Shown piece after piece: positions 56,917-64,000 of a stretch of 64,000 nucleotides of DNA (within the stretch, counting starts at the first letter, position 1; every line of letters starts with the position of its first letter). This stretch comes from Cypionkella sp. (GTDB taxonomy: Bacteria > Pseudomonadota > Alphaproteobacteria > Rhodobacterales > Rhodobacteraceae): positions 1-64,000 of the forward strand of contig NZ_JAUSBA010000066.1 in assembly GCF_030652235.1 (NCBI RefSeq). The letters run 5' to 3'. The notes beneath the pieces were generated by a model, which searched no databases, was not told the DNA's origin, and worked only from the letters and a program-made list of their open reading frames with translations. The translations under genes and the position numbers were made by a program.

Positions 56917-58343
56917 TGTCCGCCCATCATATTTGTGCCGTTGACCAGCATGCCGCCCGTTGCCGTAGATTCAAGTTCCCACACCAACGCGCCATTTTCG
57001 CCGGGTTTTGCCATGCTTTCAGCCATCTTCAATACGGGAATGATCTGACCGGTCATCTCGGGCGGACCCGCGGCGAGCGCTTGTTCCACCGCCGTCAAAC
57101 CCGTTGCAGTGACTGTGGCTTTGCCGACGGGCATGGGTGTGGCGGGGCCGGCGCTGAACAGGCCCTCATAAGTGACCGTGTAAAGCGGCGAGGTCACAGA
57201 GCCAGGGGCGAGGGTGATGTCCACGACGCCATCGGGCAGCAGCGCGGCGAGCAAGGCTTGATCCTGCTCTGGCGTATTCGGTTTCGGGTTCACCAGATCG
57301 ACCGTATCGAGCAAGATCGCCACCGGAGCGGCCAGATTGAAGCGCGAGGCTTTGAAATCGAGGCTAAGCGATGTCGGCACCAGCTGCGCCGCCCATTCCG
57401 GCACAAGGCCTGCTGGCAGGCTGAGGCCATCCATGGTGAACGCCTCGCGGAACAGGCCTTCATCCACGATGCCGTTCAGCTCAATCTCAAACGAAAGATC
57501 GGTCAATCCGACCAAACCGACCGGGGTTTCCACTTTGACATCATTCAGTGTGCCGGTGCTGCCAAGATGCGCAAACAGCGGCAGACCGTCTTTGATGATG
57601 CCTTTCAGCGTGGCTTGTTGGGCAGCGGCGGCGGTTGCATCAGGATTGGCGACCGCGAAGGCCAGCAATTTATACATGGCATCGGGGCGCAGGCCAGTAA
57701 TGTCGGCGGTTCCCGATTGGGTTGCTGCCGTCAACGTGATTGGCACGCCCATTTCTGGGATGGTCATGGTTTCTGACAGGCTGGTCGCCTCGTATGTGGC
57801 CTTGCTGTCGACGCCGCCATCTGCGCCTTCTTCGGCGGTGCTGTCGTACTTCATGCTGGCGACGCTGTAGGCAACATTGGAATCGGTCTTGGTATTGGCA
57901 TCCGTAATCTTCTCGGTCAGCGAGATATCGGTCGCGGTGGTGGCCGAGGAGGTGAAGCTTTGCAGCGCGGCATCAAAGGTGCCGGTGCTTTGCAGGTTGG
58001 CAACGTTCACCACGATATCGGCCGTCCCGGGGACAGACATCGTGAAATCAATCGCTTGATCTTGCTCCATTTCCCAAGTGCCATCGCCATTATCGGTCAG
58101 GCTGAATTCGATCGGGGAGAGGGTGGTTTTCACCCCGGGAGGGGCCTTCGCGATCAGCGGTGCGAAATCGAGGGTGACATCGTAGTAATCTTCTTTGGGC
58201 GTGACGCTGACGACGCCTTCGGTCGCGCCAAGATAAGTTTGCAACGTCGCGGTCAGGGCTTCGGCCCCCTCCGGCGTGGCTTCAGCCGAGGCAAGGCTGG
58301 CGCAGAGGCTGAGGGGAAGCGCAATAATAGCGGCATAACGCAT
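56913..58343 (-). CDS. Periplasmic hypothetical protein (DUF2125-like)
   Basis: Signal peptide MRYAAIIALPLSLCASLASA; long beta-rich Thr/Ala-rich protein. Confidence 0.6.
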   Translation of the reverse strand: MRYAAIIALPLSLCASLASAEATPEGAEALTATLQTYLGATEGVVSVTPKEDYYDVTLDFAPLIAKAPPGVKTTLSPIEFSLTDNGDGTWEMEQDQAIDFTMSVPGTADIVVNVANLQSTGTFDAALQSFTSSATTATDISLTEKITDANTKTDSNVAYSVASMKYDSTAEEGADGGVDSKATYEATSLSETMTIPEMGVPITLTAATQSGTADITGLRPDAMYKLLAFAVANPDATAAAAQQATLKGIIKDGLPLFAHLGSTGTLNDVKVETPVGLVGLTDLSFEIELNGIVDEGLFREAFTMDGLSLPAGLVPEWAAQLVPTSLSLDFKASRFNLAAPVAILLDTVDLVNPKPNTPEQDQALLAALLPDGVVDITLAPGSVTSPLYTVTYEGLFSAGPATPMPVGKATVTATGLTAVEQALAAGPPEMTGQIIPVLKMAESMAKPGENGALVWELESTATGGMLVNGTNMMGGQ

Positions 58344-58412
58344 GGGTAAACCTTTCTTTTGGTTGAAAATGTAGCCGGCGAAAAGCTCCCTAAGCTTGGG
58401 CGGAGGTAATCA

Positions 58413-58727
58413 TTAATGCGTCCAGACACCGCGACGGTCAGTTGCGAAATTTTCACCATAGCCGCGCTGACGAATCAACGCTTTGCGCTTTTGCGGCTCT
58501 GTCACGTCAAATTCAATAGCGTTTGCAGTGGCATAGGCTTCGGCGGCCTCACGCGACTCAAAACGCAGTTTGACCTGCGCCTGGGTGTCCGAAGAACTGG
58601 TCCAACCCATCAGCGGATCAACCTCACGCGCAGAATCCGGGGCGAATTCCAGCAGCCAATCGGTGGTTTTTGCGGTGCCAGATTGCATGGCGGTTTTAGC
58701 GGGCTGATAAATGCGGGCGCGCATCAT
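58413..58727 (-). CDS. NADH dehydrogenase-associated ETC complex I subunit (NDUFS4-like)
   Basis: [27 protein letters not shown]...[30 protein letters not shown]. Confidence 0.9.
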   Translation of the reverse strand: MMRARIYQPAKTAMQSGTAKTTDWLLEFAPDSAREVDPLMGWTSSSDTQAQVKLRFESREAAEAYATANAIEFDVTEPQKRKALIRQRGYGENFATDRRGVWTH

Positions 58728-59019
58728 GAAAACTCCCTGAGTGTTGGGAAGGTTTATTCCGAAATTGACGGGAAAACGCAAGCCCGGAAGGCGCTGTCGG
58801 CTGATCGCGAGGGGTGTGGGTGGAGTGGGTGGTGCGATCAACCGACAGCTAAGTCTGCTGCTTGCAAGCATAGATTGCCGCAGGTTTCGCCCCCGAACAA
58901 CTATAAAGTGCGTCTTTGATCTGCATTTTCGTTAAAACTGCGTTGTCTTTATTCACTTTAGCGAAAGGTCGGTTAACGGCTGCTTTCACATGCCTTTGTT
59001 TTCCCAGCCCCTTCCCCGT

Positions 59020-59034
59020 GAACAAAAACGGAAT
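59020..59034. promoter_or_regulatory. Candidate LexA (SOS) box upstream of uvrB
   Basis: GAAC-N7-GAAT, one mismatch from the alphaproteobacterial GAACN7GAAC. Confidence 0.5.
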
Positions 59035-59072
59035 ACATTGGGCGCTGAAGGGAATCACGGGAAGGAATCACT

Positions 59073-61253
59073 GTGCCCCATAACAACATCAATGCCCTGT
59101 CCGAGCGCCCCGAGGTGCTCACACGCCCCAAGCTGGAAGGCGGACGGCGCTTTGTATTGAAGACCCCGTTTGAAGCGGCAGGCGACCAGCCAACCGCGAT
59201 TGCAGCACTGACACAGGGCATTCTAGAGGGCGAGCATGATCAAGTTTTGCTGGGCGCCACAGGCACTGGCAAGACCTTCACCATGGCGAAGGTGATCGAA
59301 CAGACCCAGCGCCCGGCGATTATACTCGCCCCGAACAAGACGCTGGCCGCGCAATTATACGGCGAATTCAAGGGCTTCTTTCCCGACAACGCAGTGGAAT
59401 ACTTCGTTTCCTACTACGATTACTACCAGCCCGAAGCTTACGTCGCCCGCACCGATACCTTCATCGAGAAGGAATCGCAGATCAACGAACAGATCGACCG
59501 GATGCGCCACTCGGCCACCCGCGCGCTGCTGGAGCGTGACGATGTGATCATCGTGGCCTCGGTGTCATGCATCTATGGCATCGGCTCGGTGGAAACCTAT
59601 TCGGCGATGACGCAAGATTTGCTGGTCGGGCAAAGCTATGATCAGCGGCAGGTGTTGGGCGAGTTGGTGGCGCAAGCCTATAAGCGCAACGATCAAGCGT
59701 TTCAGCGCGGTTGCTTCCGGGTGCGCGGTGATTCGGTTGAGGTTTGGCCGGCTCACCTTGAAGATCGGGCGTGGCGGTTTTCATTTTTCGGCGAGGAGCT
59801 AGAGGCGATCATTGAATTTGATCCGCTGACTGGGGCGAAAACCGACAATTTTAAGCAAATCCGCATCTACGCCAATTCACACTATGTAACGCCGCGACCG
59901 ACGATGAATCAGGCGGTGATCGGCATTAAGAAAGAGCTGCGGCAGACGCTGGATTTGATGGTGTCGCAAGGCAAACTGCTGGAAGCGCAACGGCTGGAAC
60001 AACGCTGCTCGTTTGATCTAGAAATGCTGGAGGCGACCGGAGTTTGCAACGGCATTGAGAACTACTCACGCTATCTGACCGGGCGCGCTCCGGGCGAACC
60101 GCCGCCGACGTTGTTCGAGTTTATCCCCGACAATGCCATTGTTTTTGCAGATGAATCCCATGTGTCTGTGCCACAAATCGGCGGCATGTATAAGGGCGAC
60201 TTCCGGCGCAAGATGACGCTGGCCGAGCACGGCTTCCGCCTGCCGTCCTGCATGGACAATCGGCCCTTGAAGTTTGAGGAATGGGATGCGATGCGGCCGC
60301 AAACGGTGTTTGTCTCCGCTACCCCGGCGAAGTGGGAGATGGAACAGACCGGTGGTGTGTTTGTCGAACAGGTGATCCGCCCCACCGGGCTGGTCGATCC
60401 GCAGATCGAAATCCGCCCCGTCGACATGCAGGTGGATGATCTGCTGGACGAAATCCGGCGCGTGGCTTTGCTGGGCCTGCGCGTGCTGGTCACAACGCTG
60501 ACCAAGCGTATGGCCGAGGATCTGACCGAATACTTCCACGAACAAGGCATCCGCATTCGCTACATGCATTCGGACATAGACACCATTGAACGTATTGAAA
60601 TCCTTCGGGATTTGCGGCTGGGCGCGTTTGACGTCCTGGTCGGGATCAACCTTTTGCGCGAAGGTTTGGACATCCCGGAATGTGGGTTGGTGGCGATTCT
60701 GGACGCCGACAAAGAAGGCTTCTTGCGCTCGGAAACCTCCCTGATCCAGACCATTGGCCGGGCGGCGCGCAACTCGGATGGTCGGGTGATCATGTATGCC
60801 GACCGGATTACGGGCAGTATGGAGCGCGCGATTGGCGAGACCACGCGCCGGCGCGAAAAACAGGTGGCGTATAACACGCTGCATGGGATCACGCCCACCA
60901 CGATCAAGAAAAACGTCGAGGATGTGCTGCTGGGCATCTACCAAGGCGACACCGATCAGGCGCGGGTGACGGCGAAAATTGGCCGTCCGATGCTGGGGCA
61001 TAACCTCGCCAGCCATCTGGATGCTTTGCGTTTGGCGATGCGCAAGGCTGCCGAGAATCTGGAGTTTGAAGAAGCCGCACGGATGCGTGATGAGGTGAGG
61101 CGGTTGGAGGCGGTGGAACTGACGATTGCAGATGATCCTTTGGCGCGGCAGTCGGTGGTCGAGGACGCCGTAGAAGATGCCGTGAAAATGTCCGGTCGAT
61201 CAACCGCGGGCCGGGCTGGCATGCGAGGCGGTAAGGCGCGACGGCGGAAGTAA
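59073..61253 (+). CDS. uvrB: Excinuclease ABC subunit B
   Basis: [29 protein letters not shown] domain at C-terminus. Confidence 0.98.
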   Translation: MPHNNINALSERPEVLTRPKLEGGRRFVLKTPFEAAGDQPTAIAALTQGILEGEHDQVLLGATGTGKTFTMAKVIEQTQRPAIILAPNKTLAAQLYGEFKGFFPDNAVEYFVSYYDYYQPEAYVARTDTFIEKESQINEQIDRMRHSATRALLERDDVIIVASVSCIYGIGSVETYSAMTQDLLVGQSYDQRQVLGELVAQAYKRNDQAFQRGCFRVRGDSVEVWPAHLEDRAWRFSFFGEELEAIIEFDPLTGAKTDNFKQIRIYANSHYVTPRPTMNQAVIGIKKELRQTLDLMVSQGKLLEAQRLEQRCSFDLEMLEATGVCNGIENYSRYLTGRAPGEPPPTLFEFIPDNAIVFADESHVSVPQIGGMYKGDFRRKMTLAEHGFRLPSCMDNRPLKFEEWDAMRPQTVFVSATPAKWEMEQTGGVFVEQVIRPTGLVDPQIEIRPVDMQVDDLLDEIRRVALLGLRVLVTTLTKRMAEDLTEYFHEQGIRIRYMHSDIDTIERIEILRDLRLGAFDVLVGINLLREGLDIPECGLVAILDADKEGFLRSETSLIQTIGRAARNSDGRVIMYADRITGSMERAIGETTRRREKQVAYNTLHGITPTTIKKNVEDVLLGIYQGDTDQARVTAKIGRPMLGHNLASHLDALRLAMRKAAENLEFEEAARMRDEVRRLEAVELTIADDPLARQSVVEDAVEDAVKMSGRSTAGRAGMRGGKARRRK

Positions 61254-61258
61254 CTGGG

Positions 61259-61576
61259 CTAAAATGCCGCGATCACCTCATACATCACCGGCTCGAAGCC
61301 TTTGCAGAGGGTGTTGATCAGACGGTTCCGCTCACGCATTTCCGGGCTGCGCAGCATCGCCTGATAATCCTCGCGCCGCTGCCATTTTGAATAGTTGCAT
61401 ACCCGCGTCATCGCATCGTTCATATGCAGGCCCGCGCCGATAAAGCCTTGTTGATGCCGGATAAATTCGTCGTAGGCGGCTTGCAGTTTCTCCATCAAAT
61501 CATGCGCTGTGGCGGGGGTCATCTCAAAGGTGGTGATGATGGTCTGGCCTTGGAAGCTGGCGGAAATTTCGGGCAT
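61259..61576 (-). CDS. Antibiotic biosynthesis monooxygenase-like (ABM) domain protein
   Basis: About 105-aa ferredoxin-like ABM pattern (FIGAGLHMNDAMTRVCNYSKWQRREDYQAM). Confidence 0.7.
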   Translation of the reverse strand: MPEISASFQGQTIITTFEMTPATAHDLMEKLQAAYDEFIRHQQGFIGAGLHMNDAMTRVCNYSKWQRREDYQAMLRSPEMRERNRLINTLCKGFEPVMYEVIAAF

Positions 61577-61685
61577 GGCGGGCTCCTTTTTTCCAAGGCT
61601 AGGGGGTGCGGATGAGTCGGGCAAGGGACTTGGCAGCGAAGGGTTTTCGCGGCATGGTGGCGGTTAGTGATAAAAGGCGTGTGAT

Positions 61686-61874
61686 ATGAAGATCTTAGAC
61701 CAGAATGATCCGTTCTTTAACAAAGCATGGGTACGGTGGGCCACATCAGTGTTGCCGATGCTTTGGGGGCTGGTGGAGTTCTATTATGACAGCCCAGGCT
61801 GGGGTGTTTTGTTTTTGGTGGCAGGGGCTTACGCGTTTTACATGCTGATTATCAAGCGTGCGAACAACGGATAG
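61686..61874 (+). CDS. Small membrane protein
   Basis: 62 aa with two hydrophobic segments. Confidence 0.65.
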   Translation: MKILDQNDPFFNKAWVRWATSVLPMLWGLVEFYYDSPGWGVLFLVAGAYAFYMLIIKRANNG

Positions 61875-62148
61875 AGCCGCGCATTTCGCCGGAATCCCCG
61901 GTAAGCGAGGATTCGCGCAGCTTGCAGCCTGTGACCTCGGGGATCAGGGCGATCATCTGGGCGCGGATGTCGTCGTGTTCGCCACGTTTGGCGTAACCTT
62001 GGCGGATCACCTCGACCCGCTTTTCGGTATAGAAAACTGTGTATTGGTGGCCATCTCGGGTCAGGTCAACCCGCTTGGCGTTAAAGAATTCTGGGGCGGC
62101 TTGAGCGCCGCAAGCGGCGAGGATCAGCAGGGGGATGAGGGCTTTCAT
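61852..62148 (-). CDS. Small lipoprotein/secreted protein
   Basis: MKALIPLLILAACGAQA; convergent overlap of 23 nt with the plus-strand gene. Confidence 0.65.
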   Translation of the reverse strand: MKALIPLLILAACGAQAAPEFFNAKRVDLTRDGHQYTVFYTEKRVEVIRQGYAKRGEHDDIRAQMIALIPEVTGCKLRESSLTGDSGEMRGSIRCSHA

Positions 62149-62275
62149 GCCTGCAGTTTGGCCGGATTTGGTTAAGCCTTGGTTAACGGCGGCGTTTCGC
62201 CGGGGTTGCGGATGGAGGGAACGAAGGCGGGACTGGCGCGTTAGCGGGTGTCAGCCAATTTCATAGGAGGCTTCC

Positions 62276-62488
62276 ATGACCATCAAATCTTACATCCTCG
62301 TCGGTATCGCGGCGTTTGGGCTATCGGGCTGCTTGGCAAGTGACGCCGAGCGCGGCTTGGCGGGTGCGGCCGGCGGTGCGGTCATCGCGGGGGCCACCGG
62401 CGGCAGTGCGCTGACGGGTGCCGTGATCGGCGGCGCGGGCGGGTATTTCTGCCGCGATCTGAACGTGCCGGGTTGCCGGAATAAGTGA
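62276..62488 (+). CDS. Glycine-zipper lipoprotein
   Basis: Lipobox GLSGCL; GAAGGAVIAGATGGSALTGAVIGGAGGY. Confidence 0.8.
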   Translation: MTIKSYILVGIAAFGLSGCLASDAERGLAGAAGGAVIAGATGGSALTGAVIGGAGGYFCRDLNVPGCRNK

Positions 62489-62501
62489 GGGTTAGGTGAG
62501 G

Positions 62502-62523
62502 GGGCGGGCGATTTGGCCCGCCC
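62502..62523 (+). terminator. Hairpin terminator
   Basis: GGGCGGGC-GATTTG-GCCCGCCC. Confidence 0.55.
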
Positions 62524-62592
62524 TTCGTGTAATTAGAAGCATGCACAAGCATGAAGTTCTATGGCAGGCTGGAGCTTAGACAAAATAAGTAC

Positions 62593-64000
62593 TTAATCAT
62601 TGCCAGCGTCATTCAAATAACCATCAAGGTCCTCGGGCAATAGCACAGCCCGCCGTATAGAACGATAGTCATCTTCTGGAACATCTACGAAACCATCGTC
62701 CGTCGGGAGCAGGCCTTGAGGGGCGTTCTGTGTGCGAATTAAATCGACGTAACATCCGTAGTCAATTTTCCACGCGTCGTAACGTTTCCCTGGCTCATCG
62801 CGAGCGGATATATTTTTTTTAAGAAGATGCAAAACTCGACTATCATAAAGTCGCTCTATAACTCGATGCCGTACATTCGATGGAAAAAGAAATGCTCGCG
62901 CCTTTCGTGAGCCAATTACTTCATCAATAATATGATTCAGTGCTGCTTGGAGGTCGGATGACCCAGATAGAACTTTTACTTTATCCGCTTGATACCAGTC
63001 CAGCGCCGCTCGCCGGACTACATCAACTCCGATTTTCTGACCAAATGACTTCATAACAGCCTTTGAAACTAAATTCAGGGCATCGCGCGGAACACCTTCA
63101 ACTGCCCGCACAAATTCTTCGAATGCGCGTTTTTCAGTGAATAATAGACCAATCAGAGCAGCACTATTCTTAACTTCAGATGTATCACCACCGAGAGCAA
63201 TGTAATTACGATAAATTAATTCTCGAAAAAATGTTAACGCCTTATCCTCATCATAATCGAACACAAGAAATTCATCTAGGTTAAGATCAGCGGCGATATC
63301 TGCACCCAACTCAAGACCAATATATCTTCCATTTTCACGCGGTTCGATAAATGAACTGCGTTGTTCGATCGCGGCAATTTTTACAACTATACCCTTGGTT
63401 GGAAGCAACGTTTTTCGAATAAGGTCTGCCAAATACGGTTGAACTTCACGAGGCAATTCGCTCCATTCGTCAATGAGTAACCAAAATCGCCGTACCCCAA
63501 GAATTGATAGCAAGCCAGAAAGAGCGACCTGCACTCTTCCAAAGTCAATCGACCTCACGAATCCATCATGCGAAATTTTAGTTTCAGTCTCCTGACTGCG
63601 CTTTGCTCCAAGATTCAGATGTAAACCGACATCAGCACCAGTCAGTGCTATAGCTGCCTTCAACCCAAGAGCTGCATCGCTTTCCGATTTTCTCCTCGAT
63701 ATTTCTTCAATCTTAGGGGTTCCCGAAAGACGGACCTCACTAATTGCCGTAGAAAAATCATCTATTCTAATAGTTATTTGCTCTGGATTTAACGCTACCG
63801 ATATTTTAGAAATTGCAACCTGTAGCAACTCATCATGAAGTGCCGCCAGAATATCTGTTACAACTGACAATCCCCTCTCGTAAAGGGAAATTCCTTCATC
63901 TGAGTAAAATGACGCATTAGACCCGATAGTGCGCAAATCCAAATAGACTGCTGTTTCTCCACTTTCACGCGCTTTTGCCAAGCTAAATCTGAGGGCATGG
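62593..64000 (-). CDS. P-loop ATPase (ORC/CDC6 or STAND-like), N-terminus beyond the right edge
   Basis: Walker B-like RRFWLLIDEWSELP; open reading continues upstream of the annotated start (HALRFSLAKARES...), so the Walker A region is off-window. Confidence 0.65.
   Translation of the reverse strand, partial: HALRFSLAKARESGETAVYLDLRTIGSNASFYSDEGISLYERGLSVVTDILAALHDELLQVAISKISVALNPEQITIRIDDFSTAISEVRLSGTPKIEEISRRKSESDAALGLKAAIALTGADVGLHLNLGAKRSQETETKISHDGFVRSIDFGRVQVALSGLLSILGVRRFWLLIDEWSELPREVQPYLADLIRKTLLPTKGIVVKIAAIEQRSSFIEPRENGRYIGLELGADIAADLNLDEFLVFDYDEDKALTFFRELIYRNYIALGGDTSEVKNSAALIGLLFTEKRAFEEFVRAVEGVPRDALNLVSKAVMKSFGQKIGVDVVRRAALDWYQADKVKVLSGSSDLQAALNHIIDEVIGSRKARAFLFPSNVRHRVIERLYDSRVLHLLKKNISARDEPGKRYDAWKIDYGCYVDLIRTQNAPQGLLPTDDGFVDVPEDDYRSIRRAVLLPEDLDGYLNDAGND

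Noticed and set aside
60066-61016. 316-aa minus ORF within uvrB
   Set aside because: Antisense shadow of uvrB.
1-64000. CRISPR arrays, rRNA genes, intact transposases
   Set aside because: Read through for regularly spaced repeats, rRNA-like blocks and DDE transposase motifs; none seen.

Overview
Alphaproteobacterial (Rhodobacteraceae-like) chromosomal window, high GC. Positions 1 to ~13.2 kb are the regulation/replication/integration part of a prophage or integrative element. It carries a C5-cytosine methyltransferase open at the left edge, two HTH regulators with candidate operators, an early operon, a RecD-like helicase, HU-like and GapR-like (DUF2312) proteins, a KTSC protein and a tyrosine integrase; no structural phage genes are visible. 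From 13.5 to 62.5 kb the window is mainly chromosomal: an RTX protein, lysC, ptsP, tadA, a pseudouridine synthase, an XpaC/TelA/DUF2927/SPFH/Zn-ribbon operon, purC, dtd, an ABC exporter, a KefB-type antiporter, a sugar ABC transporter/TIM-barrel/LacI locus beside MocD/MocE/PanB-like genes, tRNA-Arg(TCT) and uvrB. From ~62.5 kb the sequence becomes visibly AT-richer and carries an ATPase gene open at the right edge. Main leads: (1) a prophage FtsK-gamma + GapR-like fusion with an apparent internal start for a separate GapR-like protein; (2) a MocD/MocE/PanB-like catabolic locus whose two divergent arms share a candidate LacI operator; (3) the XpaC/TelA/SPFH operon preceded by a 27-aa membrane microprotein; (4) cI-type operators defining the prophage switch; (5) a same-frame stop-interrupted small gene; (6) two dispersed intergenic repeat families. 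All family calls come from reading motifs by eye; no database search was run.
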